A stretch of 36,020 nt of DNA from Cytophagaceae bacterium (GTDB taxonomy: Bacteria; Bacteroidota; Bacteroidia; Cytophagales; Spirosomataceae): positions 1-36,020 of the forward strand of contig CANIYB010000002.1 of the NCBI GenBank assembly GCA_947471105.1. Direction: 5' to 3'. Of this stretch, positions 27,532 to 36,020 are shown in pieces. The position numbers were made by a program, and so were the translations under genes. The notes under the pieces are model-generated. The model had not been told where the DNA came from, ran no database searches, and worked only from the letters and a program-made list of their open reading frames with translations. The stretch's first letter is position 1; each line of letters starts with the position of its first letter.

Positions 27532-28490
27532 GCAATCAGCATTTTGATGATATCTGCAGCTGAAAATCCTTTCGATTCTGCCTTATAAGATAAAATAATA
27601 CGGTGTTGTAACACGGCTACTGCCACCTCGCGAACATCTTCCTCATTAGGAGAATATCGACCATGCATCAAAGACCTGCATTTTGCAGCCAAAATTAAAT
27701 TCTGAGAAGCGCGTGGTCCAGCACCCCAGGTGATAAATTCTTTGGTAGATTCTGCTGCCAATTCATTATCTGGTCTAGTTTTATGGACCAAGGTAACTGC
27801 CGCTTCAACCACATGATCTGAAACAGGAACACGTCTAATTAAATCTTGATAAGCTAATAAAGAACTAATCGTCAATAACGGTTTAATGTCAACATCTACC
27901 CTCGTTTGTTCCGTCATGCGAACCACATTAATTTCATCCTGAAAACTAGGGTATTCTAATTTAATCATGAATAAAAAACGATCTAATTGGGCCTCTGGTA
28001 GCGGATATGTTCCCTCCTGCTCAATCGGATTTTGAGTAGCAAAGACTAGAAAAGGTTTAGGCAGTTCAAAACTTGTCCCCGATACAGACACCGTTTCCTC
28101 TTGCATAGCTTCTAAAAGCGCTGATTGAGTTTTGGGTGGAGTCCGATTAATCTCGTCAGCCAATACTAAATTCGTAAATACAGGACCGCGATTAAATACA
28201 AAGTTGCGATTAGCATCCAAGATTTCAGATCCTATGATATCCGAAGGCATTAAATCGGGTGTAAACTGGATTCGTTTAAAATCCAAAGCGACCAATGAGG
28301 AAATGGTGTGAACTAAACGAGTCTTTGCCAAACCGGGAACTCCGACCAGCAAACAATGACCTTGACAAAATAATGCATTAAGCATTAATTCAATGGTTAA
28401 ATCTTGGCCTACTACCCTTTGATGAATAGCCGCTTTTAAAGCCTGAATGTCTTCAAAAAATGTTTCGGCAAGTTTAACGTCGTTCATCAT
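27528..28490 (-). CDS. MoxR-family AAA+ ATPase
   Basis: A 320-residue AAA+ ATPase with Walker A GVPGLAKT, Walker [16 protein letters not shown], and the MoxR-typical [20 protein letters not shown] (sensor 1 and following loop). MoxR proteins act as chaperones that insert cofactors or activate complexes, usually with VWA-domain partners (DUF58, BatA/BatB) encoded just downstream. Here nothing follows; it is the last gene of the minus-strand PPIase cluster and ends against thyA. The ATG at 28490 (or the next, 28487) is chosen: an upstream TTG or other start would lie inside the PPIase gene. It begins three bases after that gene's stop. Confidence 0.93.
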   Translation of the reverse strand: MMNDVKLAETFFEDIQALKAAIHQRVVGQDLTIELMLNALFCQGHCLLVGVPGLAKTRLVHTISSLVALDFKRIQFTPDLMPSDIIGSEILDANRNFVFNRGPVFTNLVLADEINRTPPKTQSALLEAMQEETVSVSGTSFELPKPFLVFATQNPIEQEGTYPLPEAQLDRFLFMIKLEYPSFQDEINVVRMTEQTRVDVDIKPLLTISSLLAYQDLIRRVPVSDHVVEAAVTLVHKTRPDNELAAESTKEFITWGAGPRASQNLILAAKCRSLMHGRYSPNEEDVREVAVAVLQHRIILSYKAESKGFSAADIIKMLIA

Positions 28491-28492
28491 AC

Positions 28493-29869
28493 TTATTGAG
28501 AAGCTCCTCCTGATGATCCGCCAACAGTCCCAAGCGTATTGCAACTCTTAAACTCGTCATCAATGTAAATAAATACGTCCTCCTTTGCTTTTAAAAACCA
28601 TTTTTCAATCGCATCATTCTTCTTACGCGTCAAAGCAATATTTGAAATTTTCTGATAATCCTCCTTTAAGTTTGCAAAATGAGGCGGATGCTTTGCCTTA
28701 AAATACAAAATACGAACAGCACTTCGGCCGTCCTCAGTTCGGTAAGGAATAGGAGTAGAAATGGTCCCCACTTTCATGGAATCAATCGAAAAGTACAAAC
28801 CTGGTTCCATCGTTCCGTCAAAAGGAATTCGGTATGAGCGACTTCCCATATCCATAATTAACCCCCCAGCATCCTGCGTTCCCTTGTCCTGAGAATGATC
28901 ACGAGCAGCGGCATCAAACTTAATAGAATCACGTTGGATCAAAACTCGAATACTGTCTAAGTATTTAGTAGGCTCCGTTAAATCTAATTTTTGATAATCT
29001 GGTCTAAGCAAAATATGCCTGGCATGATATTCCTGTCCACGTACGTCTAATAACTGAATCATGTGAAAACCAAACTCACTTTCTACCACTTCCGACATTT
29101 GATTTGGCTTTAACTTTAAGGCAGCGGCTTCAAACGGTGCAACCATCTGGCCACGCTTAGAGAAACCTAAATCTCCTCCACGTTTACCACTTCCCAAATC
29201 CTCCGAATATAATTTCGCCAATTCTTCAAAGCTTTCCCCCTTTTCTATTCGCCTGCGGTAATCTAACAGACGAGAAATCAATTCATTTTTTTGATCTTTA
29301 TTGGGTTGGGCTAAGCGAACGATGTGTCCAACCTCAACTTCCGAAGGCAAATAGGGCAATGAGTCCGTCGGAATAGTACCAAAAAATGCAGCCACTTCCT
29401 TAGGGGTTATTTTGACATCATCTGTAATTTTGTCTTGCATTTTACGACCCGTCATTTGCTCTTTCAAATTGGCCCTCAACTCCTCTTTCATGGTTGCTAT
29501 GGGTTTGCCAAAAGCCTCCACAATATTCTTTGCAGTGCCATATTGTTGCTCCATTTGATCCATTCGAGAATTCAACTCTATATCAATACGCTTATCTTCG
29601 ACAATGACTGAGTCAATTTCAGCTTTTGCCAACATAAGTTTGTTGATTACTAATCCTTCTAAAATTTGGCAACGATCTGGAGTGTTGGCTTGACCGCTAG
29701 ATTGATATTGCTGAAACTGTTGTTCAATCTCTGATTTTAGGATATAATGGTTATCCACTTTGGCAATAATCTTATCCAATAACTGAGCCGTATTTGCTTC
29801 TTGGGCTACACTTGTGATTGAAAGTAAACAACCCACTACTCCTAAAAATAAATTCTTAATCCTCATCAT
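28493..29869 (-). CDS. SurA-like periplasmic peptidylprolyl isomerase
   Basis: A signal peptide (about residues 1-22, ending TSVAQ) exports a 458-residue chaperone of SurA architecture: a SurA_N helical region (about 28-165) and two parvulin domains (about 178-283 with GGDLGFSKRGQMV and GFHMIQLLDV; about 285-395). SurA binds unfolded outer-membrane proteins in the periplasm and passes them to the Bam complex. The PPIase-1 sequence is close to consensus; the second is more diverged. It starts two bases after the longer PPIase gene and precedes moxR by two bases, so the three are an operon. Confidence 0.92.
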   Translation of the reverse strand: MMRIKNLFLGVVGCLLSITSVAQEANTAQLLDKIIAKVDNHYILKSEIEQQFQQYQSSGQANTPDRCQILEGLVINKLMLAKAEIDSVIVEDKRIDIELNSRMDQMEQQYGTAKNIVEAFGKPIATMKEELRANLKEQMTGRKMQDKITDDVKITPKEVAAFFGTIPTDSLPYLPSEVEVGHIVRLAQPNKDQKNELISRLLDYRRRIEKGESFEELAKLYSEDLGSGKRGGDLGFSKRGQMVAPFEAAALKLKPNQMSEVVESEFGFHMIQLLDVRGQEYHARHILLRPDYQKLDLTEPTKYLDSIRVLIQRDSIKFDAAARDHSQDKGTQDAGGLIMDMGSRSYRIPFDGTMEPGLYFSIDSMKVGTISTPIPYRTEDGRSAVRILYFKAKHPPHFANLKEDYQKISNIALTRKKNDAIEKWFLKAKEDVFIYIDDEFKSCNTLGTVGGSSGGASQ

Positions 29870-29871
29870 GT

Positions 29872-32136
29872 CTATTGCATTATTTTATTTAACTCATCCT
29901 CTTGTCGGATGATAGGAAAACTCTTTTTCAAATTTAATATCCAATTTTGTTCTAATTCAGCCTGTAAATTCCTAATAATTGAACTTCTAGCCTCAGAAAA
30001 ACTCTTTAAACGCTCTTTCTCAATATTTTTAACGTCAACAAAATAATATCTACCCGCTTTTTCGAAATTCTTTTTACCTACTTCCCACGGAATACTATCC
30101 AATATCGCATTTTCTCCACGTTTGAAAAAACCTTCTTCTGCCAAAAGACTCATGGGCTTAATGGCATTAAACCGTTTAACCACGTCTTCCATCGATTGAG
30201 AATAGAACTTTAATGAAACACGCGAATTTTTAGTTTTATCCGTTTTCGAAGCAGACTTCAAATTTCCCTCTAATTTTTCAATAATCCGAGTGTTTGCAAT
30301 TCCCTTTTTATTTAAATAAGAGGCAACTCGATTAATTCTTCCCTGAGCCAGACTATCCAATTCACTCGAATCATGATGTCCAGAAATTTCAATGACATAC
30401 TCTCGATTCTTGGCCATTAATATAAATAATTCTTGTAAAAGTTTGGTAGACGCTTCGGTCAATTGACTTTGTCCAAACTGAAACAAAAGATCAGGAAACC
30501 GCTTGTTCATCGGATAGGGCGCCGACTTCAATAACTCTAGAGCATCTGAGAGTGTCTTTGCATTATCTGCAATGACCAATTTAGCTTCCAAACGACTTGG
30601 CATCGTGAACTTTAACGCATTGGAAGCATAGTATTTTTGTTGGCGTACCGAATCTAACGAAGGCTCAAAAATCTCCTTTTCCGTAATTTTACTATACAAG
30701 CTGCCCTCATAGAATTCCTTCATTTGATCCTTAAAGGCAGGGTATTTTACTTCCAAATGTTGTTCCTCCGCCTGAAGTGTAAATAAATCGATAAATTGTT
30801 CCAACCAAAATTCTTCGGAGATGGTCGGCAAATACCCCAAAGCCTTAATCTTTTTTCTTTGTTGGTCTACGATAAAAGCATAAAACTCCTTAATCGTAAA
30901 AGACTTTTGGTCGATGGAGAATAATGGAAAATTAAGATATACCTCGTCACCTACACGATCCTGAGCAAAGCGCTCTAGAGCTACCTTTTTATTTGCCTCA
31001 TTAATCAAAACTTTGTTTTCTTGTCGGACACGCTTCATGAAAGAAGCCTTTATGATGGCACTACGTTCAGAATCAGTCAACACCTTTTGCCTTAAATATT
31101 CAGCCATCTCCTCATAACTTAATATGGGCTTCTTGTCTAATAATTTAAAGATTTGCCAACCTAAATTGGTCCGAATAGGTTCTGTATAATCACCCAAACG
31201 TTGGATATTAAATAATTTATCTTGTAGTTCTTCTGATAATTCAGACGAAGAATACCAACGCCTTAATTCGCCTCCTCTACCTTTCGAATAGGGATCTTCT
31301 GAAAAGTTTCTACAAATTGTTTCAAATGTATCATCCCCCTTCACTAAATATTTTTGTACCTGATCGATCTTATTTTTTGCCTCCACTTGCAAATTGGTAG
31401 CTGCCGTTACAGGTACTGAAATTAATATATGAGCTAAACGGATTTTACCTTGATTAGGCCGAATATCTAAGACTTCGATGATGTGATATCCAGTCTCAGT
31501 CCGAATAATACCCGAATGCTGACCCTTCTCCAGGGAATAAATTGCATTTTCAAGGGGATATTTAGTTTGAAGGATGGAGACATACCCTAATAATCCTCCC
31601 CTAGGCGCCGACATATCATCCTCAGAAAACTTAGTCGCTAATACTTTAAAATCTTCCCCAGCGACAAGTTTTTTGCGAATGTTGTCAATTTTCTGAAAGG
31701 CCAACAAAGTATCCGCGGCACTAGGATTGATGGGTAATTTCACGAGAATCTGAGCAATCTGCTTCTCAAATTTAGATCGCTGATAGGCTTCCCTTACCAA
31801 GGTCTCTAATTGATCATTATCGATCAAGTATGGACTGGCTAATTCCTTCCTAAAACTTTGATATTCATCTTGAAATCCAGGAGATGAAGGTATTTTAGCT
31901 TCCTCAGCAGCTAATATCTTGATTTGATAATCAATGTAATCCGACAAAAACTTTTGCTTATTCCCCGATTTGATACTATCACTCTCTAATAATCTTCTGT
32001 AATCTTTCTCAAAAAGGGAGGAACTGATTTTCTTATTTCCAATTTGTAGCACAAAATCAGATTGAGCCTTAGACAAATTAGACAACAAGCCCACTCCGAA
32101 AAACAACAAAATTAAAAAACGTATTTTTAAACGCAT
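29872..32136 (-). CDS. Two-parvulin peptidylprolyl isomerase with embedded OmpA-like domain
   Basis: The 754-residue protein has a signal peptide (1-24, SKAQ), a SurA_N-like region (about 25-120), parvulin domain 1 (about 125-226, GGLLGYVS, GYHIIEVLD) and parvulin domain 2 (about 232-337, IRLAHILISVP, GGELRRW). A helical segment follows, then an OmpA C-terminal-like domain at about 549-645 (LFQFGQSQLT, IEISGHHDS, GRINRVASYLNKKGI). The last 90 residues resume the usual C-terminus of Bacteroidota PPIases (FKRGENAILDSIPWEVG, then LEQNWILNLKK). The protein should act in the periplasm on outer-membrane protein folding; the OmpA-like part could tether it to peptidoglycan. It heads the PPIase-PPIase-moxR operon, 74 bases after a lipoprotein gene. 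Confidence 0.88.
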   Translation of the reverse strand: MRLKIRFLILLFFGVGLLSNLSKAQSDFVLQIGNKKISSSLFEKDYRRLLESDSIKSGNKQKFLSDYIDYQIKILAAEEAKIPSSPGFQDEYQSFRKELASPYLIDNDQLETLVREAYQRSKFEKQIAQILVKLPINPSAADTLLAFQKIDNIRKKLVAGEDFKVLATKFSEDDMSAPRGGLLGYVSILQTKYPLENAIYSLEKGQHSGIIRTETGYHIIEVLDIRPNQGKIRLAHILISVPVTAATNLQVEAKNKIDQVQKYLVKGDDTFETICRNFSEDPYSKGRGGELRRWYSSSELSEELQDKLFNIQRLGDYTEPIRTNLGWQIFKLLDKKPILSYEEMAEYLRQKVLTDSERSAIIKASFMKRVRQENKVLINEANKKVALERFAQDRVGDEVYLNFPLFSIDQKSFTIKEFYAFIVDQQRKKIKALGYLPTISEEFWLEQFIDLFTLQAEEQHLEVKYPAFKDQMKEFYEGSLYSKITEKEIFEPSLDSVRQQKYYASNALKFTMPSRLEAKLVIADNAKTLSDALELLKSAPYPMNKRFPDLLFQFGQSQLTEASTKLLQELFILMAKNREYVIEISGHHDSSELDSLAQGRINRVASYLNKKGIANTRIIEKLEGNLKSASKTDKTKNSRVSLKFYSQSMEDVVKRFNAIKPMSLLAEEGFFKRGENAILDSIPWEVGKKNFEKAGRYYFVDVKNIEKERLKSFSEARSSIIRNLQAELEQNWILNLKKSFPIIRQEDELNKIMQ

Positions 32137-32210
32137 AAAATTTAAAATCCTTGGGGCTTAATTGACCTAGATAAGCCGATAAAATTACGAAAAATCATTG
32201 AGAAAGTGAT

Positions 32211-32915
32211 CTATTTGACAATATCCTTGACCTTTATTTCATACCCAAATTCATAATGAAAGGAATTTATGGCTGAATCTTTGCCCTTCCATTGAATGCG
32301 TTTAATTCTGGGTCTATTTTGAAGAGACAAATCTTCCCAACTCCATACCCCTTCAGAAATACCTAATAAATCATCTCGATCTAAAGTGGCTAAAAAATCC
32401 AATCCCACAGAACTTAATCTCGTGCCCCACAAAAACCAACCTAATGGATTACTTGCAGAACTCCACTCAATGAATGTCAAGGGGATTTGAAGCGCATTAC
32501 TGTACGTGCTTACTTTGTTCAAAATTTTTTGACTCTTTGAATAGTCATCTATTTCCCAAAGGGCGATTTGTATGCCTAATTTTTGTCCTTCTTTTAACTC
32601 TAAACGTAAACCAGGTATTGAATCCAAATTCATTTTAGCCCCTTTTTTAACCTTCCCTAGGTAATGGGTTCCGTGTGCTGCTTTAACTACGGAATCTTTT
32701 TCCACCACACTGAGACTATAGGTGACGAACAACTCATCATATCGCGTTAAATTTTCTTGTATGTCGTGAGCGATTAAAGGCTTAAGTAGTAGATCAACTT
32801 GCTTGCTTTTCAGCTGAACCTTCTTAGTAGCTACATTTTCTTGTGGGGACAATCGTCTACCTGAATGACACCCGAACAGGCAAACAGCAAACATGAGTAT
32901 ACTAAATTTATGCAT
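32211..32915 (-). CDS. Lipoprotein with C2-like beta domain, function unknown
   Basis: The ATG at 32915 gives MHKFSILMFAVCLFGC, a type II signal peptide with Cys16 as the lipidation site. The 218 residues after it are strand-rich: ELFVTYSLSVVEKDS, then LELKEGQKLGIQIALWEIDD (about 113-132 of the mature frame), a pattern like the C2-type sandwich seen in other Bacteroidota lipoproteins. No enzyme motif is visible. The reading frame could extend 18 codons upstream but that adds no signal sequence. Its ATG overlaps the aguA stop by one base (TAATG), so it is translationally coupled to aguA. I do not recognise a named family. Confidence 0.75.
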   Translation of the reverse strand: MHKFSILMFAVCLFGCHSGRRLSPQENVATKKVQLKSKQVDLLLKPLIAHDIQENLTRYDELFVTYSLSVVEKDSVVKAAHGTHYLGKVKKGAKMNLDSIPGLRLELKEGQKLGIQIALWEIDDYSKSQKILNKVSTYSNALQIPLTFIEWSSASNPLGWFLWGTRLSSVGLDFLATLDRDDLLGISEGVWSWEDLSLQNRPRIKRIQWKGKDSAINSFHYEFGYEIKVKDIVK

Positions 32916-33961
32916 TAATTTCCCTGAGGTTCTTGTTGGGTCAAGCAATGAAAACTTCCTTGCCCCCAAATAATTTTTTTGGCCGATAAACCTATAACGG
33001 GTCTATCGGTAAATAATTGTGTTAAGAGATTTAAAGCGATCTCATCCTGAGGACAATCAAATGTGGGAACGAGAACCCCTGCATTGGAAATGTAAAAATT
33101 GGCATACGAACCAGGCGCCCTAAATTCATCTATGATCACTGGATCCGGCATAGGCAATTCAACTATGGTCAGCTGCTTGCCTGAAATTAAACGCATTTGA
33201 GATAATTCTTTTAAGTTTTTCGCTAACACCTCATGATTTTCATCGGATTTTTTAGGCTCCACCATGGCGATAACAGTATCTGAATTTACAAACCGAACCG
33301 TATCATCAATGTGACCATCCGTATCATCTCCGACAATCCCATCACTCACCCAAAGCACTTGGTCCACCCCATAATACTCCATCAGGTATTCTTCGATTTG
33401 ACCTTGGTTTAAATGAGGGTTTCTGTTGGCATTCAGCAAACAAGACCTACTCGTCAATAAACTTCCCGCTCCATTAAACTCAACGGATCCGCCTTCCATG
33501 ATAATTTTGGGCTGGGCAAACGGCAAACCTAACGATTGAGCGATCCCAACAGGTATTTTATTATCATCATCAAATGGCGGATATTTCCCACCCCAAGCAT
33601 TATATTCCCAATCTACAATCATCCGAGAATCTGTATGCTGATGAATTAAAAATGCAGGACCATGATCTCGACACCATGCATCATTCGTTGGTCGAATATG
33701 GCATTTAATTTGATCTGGACTTATCCCATATAAAGGTAATCGGCCCTCAATAAACTCTTTTAACGCAAGATCATGGACATTGATATTCACTAGCTCTCCT
33801 ACCGAAATCGCCTTAATCAACTGAAAATATTCAGGATACATGTCAGGCAATTTTTCTGCTTGCCATGAATGGTCGTTATGTGGAAAAGTAATCCAAGTGG
33901 CCTTATGAGGATGCCATTCGGGAGGAAAATAATATCCTTGTGATTTTGGAGTCATGCCCAT
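32915..33961 (-). CDS. aguA: Agmatine deiminase
   Basis: Agmatine deiminase hydrolyses agmatine to N-carbamoylputrescine and ammonia in arginine-to-putrescine conversion. The guanidino-modifying fold is clear: EWHPHKATWITFPHND near the start, CRDHGPAF (about 88-95), EGGSVEFNGAGSLLTSRSCL, the DDTDGHIDDTVRFV block with the catalytic His and Asp, and the C-terminal catalytic cysteine in GSFHCLTQQEP. About 348 residues, normal. The start is ATG 33961 or 33955; both overlap or abut the coaX end. The next step enzyme (N-carbamoylputrescine amidase, aguB) is not in the window. Confidence 0.95.
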   Translation of the reverse strand: MGMTPKSQGYYFPPEWHPHKATWITFPHNDHSWQAEKLPDMYPEYFQLIKAISVGELVNINVHDLALKEFIEGRLPLYGISPDQIKCHIRPTNDAWCRDHGPAFLIHQHTDSRMIVDWEYNAWGGKYPPFDDDNKIPVGIAQSLGLPFAQPKIIMEGGSVEFNGAGSLLTSRSCLLNANRNPHLNQGQIEEYLMEYYGVDQVLWVSDGIVGDDTDGHIDDTVRFVNSDTVIAMVEPKKSDENHEVLAKNLKELSQMRLISGKQLTIVELPMPDPVIIDEFRAPGSYANFYISNAGVLVPTFDCPQDEIALNLLTQLFTDRPVIGLSAKKIIWGQGSFHCLTQQEPQGN

Positions 33962-33965
33962 GCAA

Positions 33966-34724
33966 TTATAATTGTGCAATCAATCGTAAGCCTTCTAAGG
34001 TGATTAACTTATTCACTTCATCAAAGGAAGATTCCAAGGGAGTCAAAATAGATGACAATCCACCCGTGGCTAATACTTTAATGTGAGCACCTTTTTCGGC
34101 TTTGATTTGAAAAATCATTTCCTTCACTAAACCTACATAGCCCCATAATATCCCTGATTGAATCGCTGAAACAGTATCAAACCCTAAGGCCGATTCTGGC
34201 ATTTCAAGAGGCACTTCAGGTAATTGGGCCGTTTGGGAAAACAAAGATTTCACCGCTGTTTTCAATCCTGGGGCAATGGAAACACCTTGCATTTTCCCCT
34301 GTGCATCCACTAATGTAAAGGTTAATGCGGTACCAAAGTCAACGATGAGCACATCCGTTTTATAATTCAAATGCGCATATACCGAATTAGCGACTAAGTC
34401 AGAACCAATTTCATCTGGGCTAATGACCTCAATGGGCAAATTCACATACAATTCAGTGCCCATGCACTTCGATTTTTTCCCCGACCAAAAATCAATACCC
34501 TTCTGAATTTGAGGTAAGACCGATGGAACGACCGAACTGATTAAGATGGAATCGGGTTGATAGGATTCAAAACCCTTCTCTTTTAACTCCCGAACTAACC
34601 ACATTTGCAGGCGCAATGGGCTCCATGGCTGATGCGTAGGAGTGCGTAAAATAGCTTTCCAAGTATTCTCGGCATAAAATCCAAATACGATGTCCGTATT
34701 TCCAATGTCAATGACTAATAGCAT
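33966..34724 (-). CDS. coaX: Type III pantothenate kinase
   Basis: CoaX phosphorylates pantothenate, the first step of coenzyme A synthesis, and is not inhibited by CoA. The 252 residues show the ASKHA-fold motifs: VIDIGNTDIVFGFY (PHOSPHATE-1) at the N-terminus, PDEIGSDLVANSV, VLIVDFGTALTFTLVD (PHOSPHATE-2-like), GVSIAPGLKTA and LATGGLSSIL. The ATG at 34724 is used; an upstream start at 34781 would run into the nadE gene. It lies two bases after the nadE stop and is closely followed by aguA. Confidence 0.95.
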   Translation of the reverse strand: MLLVIDIGNTDIVFGFYAENTWKAILRTPTHQPWSPLRLQMWLVRELKEKGFESYQPDSILISSVVPSVLPQIQKGIDFWSGKKSKCMGTELYVNLPIEVISPDEIGSDLVANSVYAHLNYKTDVLIVDFGTALTFTLVDAQGKMQGVSIAPGLKTAVKSLFSQTAQLPEVPLEMPESALGFDTVSAIQSGILWGYVGLVKEMIFQIKAEKGAHIKVLATGGLSSILTPLESSFDEVNKLITLEGLRLIAQL

Positions 34725-34726
34725 AA

Positions 34727-36020
34727 TTAAGCGGGTAAATCTTTTTCTAATCCAGCTGATAAGATGGGAAATCTTAACCAAGATTTAGGGTCTAAACTAT
34801 AATCATCCACATGAAATCCAGGTGCATAACGCTCCCGTTTCCATTGATTTCTTGCCCAAAGCCTGTAAAAACGATGTGTAAATTCAATTAATTTATCTTT
34901 CGGAAACTTGGATTGATACATGTCAATAATAAGTTTCTGACATTCCTCAGGAGATTTTCGATCATAAAAAGCCAATCGTTCCAAGTCATTTAATATCGGA
35001 TATGGCATCAAATCTTCCTCATCCACTTGATGACTTCCTAATGGCCTAAGCTCGGCACTCGGTTCAAGCGTGTTGACCCGGTGTAAACCTGCCATTTTAT
35101 GCCCATCAAGCGGTCCATGCATTTCTGCCCAAATCAACCATTTTCTCAAAAATGTTTTATCTATTCCGGCAATGGGTGATATTGATCCCGAAGTATCTCC
35201 ATCCATCGTCGCATATCCTACGCTCGCCTCTGAACGATTTGAAGTAGCTAAAAGTAAGGCATTGTTAATATTAGCAAACATCCACGCACTTGGACTTCTT
35301 ACTCGAGCTTGTACATTTTGCAAGGTAATATCATCTGATTCCCAAGATAAAGTACGATCGATAGCGCCCTCAATCAAGGTTCGATAGCCCTTTACCAGCG
35401 CATCAATATCAATTTCAAAATGAGTCGAACCTATAAATTCAGCCAACTCTTTTGCTGATTGTCGCGTATCACTGGAAGAATTCACGGTACCTTGATAGAT
35501 TGTGGTCAATAATTTTGACATTAAAACACTCAAGTTTTCAACCGAATCTATCCAAGGGATATAGGCTAATTTTTGTTTGAGTCCTTGAAATCCTATTTCT
35601 TTTTCTGCTAAATGCATTGCCATAAAACAAAGCGAACTAATGGCTGAGGAATCTGCACCGCCTGATAAGGAAACCACATATCCAAAGGATTTAGACTTTC
35701 GCAGGTAATCAAACAGACCTAATGATATGGCCCGAGCAAATTCCTCCTCTTTCATGTATGTTGAATCTTCCCAAGGATATATTAAATTTTCTGATGCTGG
35801 TTGATCCGTTTCGGAAACCTCTGTTGTGGATTTAATTATATCATCTGCAAGGGAAGATATAGTTCGAAGGTCTACAGCAGAATAAATTAAATTTGAATCA
35901 GCAAATGAAAACCGCTTGGATTCCACTGTAATTCGGCCATTCTGAGCAATGTAAGCATCTCCATCAAAAATGACTCGGCCAGATTCATTGCCCAATAAAT
36001 TGGCAAACAAATAAACGCCC
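34727..36020 (-). CDS. nadE: Glutamine-dependent NAD+ synthetase, 5'-partial
   Basis: The frame is open to the window edge, so only the last 430 or so residues are present. The part seen begins in the C-terminal end of the glutaminase (nitrilase) domain (GVYLFANLLGNESGRVIFDG), then the synthetase domain with the PP-loop SLSGGADSSAI, the NAD-site segment LLATSNRSEASVGYATMDGD, and a usual C-terminus. The enzyme amidates nicotinic acid adenine dinucleotide to NAD+ with ammonia from glutamine. It appears to be first in the nadE-coaX-aguA-lipoprotein series as far as the window shows. The first codons are outside it. Confidence 0.95.
   Translation of the reverse strand, partial: GVYLFANLLGNESGRVIFDGDAYIAQNGRITVESKRFSFADSNLIYSAVDLRTISSLADDIIKSTTEVSETDQPASENLIYPWEDSTYMKEEEFARAISLGLFDYLRKSKSFGYVVSLSGGADSSAISSLCFMAMHLAEKEIGFQGLKQKLAYIPWIDSVENLSVLMSKLLTTIYQGTVNSSSDTRQSAKELAEFIGSTHFEIDIDALVKGYRTLIEGAIDRTLSWESDDITLQNVQARVRSPSAWMFANINNALLLATSNRSEASVGYATMDGDTSGSISPIAGIDKTFLRKWLIWAEMHGPLDGHKMAGLHRVNTLEPSAELRPLGSHQVDEEDLMPYPILNDLERLAFYDRKSPEECQKLIIDMYQSKFPKDKLIEFTHRFYRLWARNQWKRERYAPGFHVDDYSLDPKSWLRFPILSAGLEKDLPA

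Noticed and set aside
32155-32177. Imperfect hairpin (GGCTTA...TAAGCC, 6 bp stem, 11-base loop) ahead of the long PPIase gene
   Set aside because: Stem is short, the loop long, and no T-run follows; not convincing as a terminator or riboswitch.

Overview
This 36 kb window is a compact, low-GC (roughly 38-40 %) piece of a Bacteroidota chromosome, most likely Cytophagales. The basis is family content (DUF2723/GT117 membrane protein, PorT-type barrel, PG_1098/THUMP-like methyltransferase, two-parvulin periplasmic PPIases, LolC-like FtsX permease after rbfA), -7 boxes of the Bacteroidota form TAnnTTTG, and the near absence of Shine-Dalgarno sequences. No tRNA, rRNA, CRISPR array, phage or intact insertion sequence was seen. 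The exact genus cannot be read from the sequence.

Layout. 1-1767: 3' part of a double-domain esterase, ending at a bidirectional terminator. 1886-6667 (minus): DUF2723 glycosyltransferase-like membrane protein, pheS and an outer-membrane barrel. 6773-8152 (plus): radA. 8127-11914 (minus): truA and purL, then a mocA-like nucleotidyltransferase preceded by a 28-codon ORF that looks like the severed start of a 2Fe-2S isoquinoline-oxidoreductase subunit. 11989-15904 (plus): a THUMP-like methyltransferase, then a tight run of three poorly characterised genes (secreted coiled-coil protein, small membrane protein, SRPBCC protein) leading into a dicarboxylate/amino-acid symporter. 15894-17516 (minus): rbfA with an FtsX/LolC-like permease. 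17607-18980 (plus): a GT-C-like polytopic membrane protein. 18970-19410 (minus): rpiB. 19480-20202 (plus): LOG-family phosphoribohydrolase. 20199-21866 (minus): a PolX/PHP protein with a dead polymerase centre. 22122-23552 (plus): circularly permuted ATP-grasp protein. 23564-23695: three palindromic REP-like repeats. 23696-24934 (minus): lysA. 24980-27531 (plus): phoD-like phosphatase, OsmC protein, thyA. 27528-36020 (minus): nadE (partial), coaX, aguA and a lipoprotein, then two parvulin PPIases and a MoxR ATPase.

Most genes are housekeeping: translation (pheS, rbfA, truA), nucleotide and cofactor synthesis (purL, thyA, nadE, coaX), lysine synthesis, DNA repair (radA, PolX-like), and envelope biogenesis (PPIases, LolC-like permease, PorT barrel). 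Packing is extreme: five of the seven convergent gene pairs overlap at their stop codons and several minus-strand genes are coupled by 1-4 bases.

No obviously new multi-gene system was found. The most unusual points are an OmpA-like peptidoglycan-binding domain embedded in a parvulin PPIase, the apparent iorA deletion scar in front of mocA, the complete loss of catalytic aspartates in the PolX palm, a REP repeat that supplies the lysA stop codon, and an uncharacterised four-gene secreted/membrane/SRPBCC/symporter operon.
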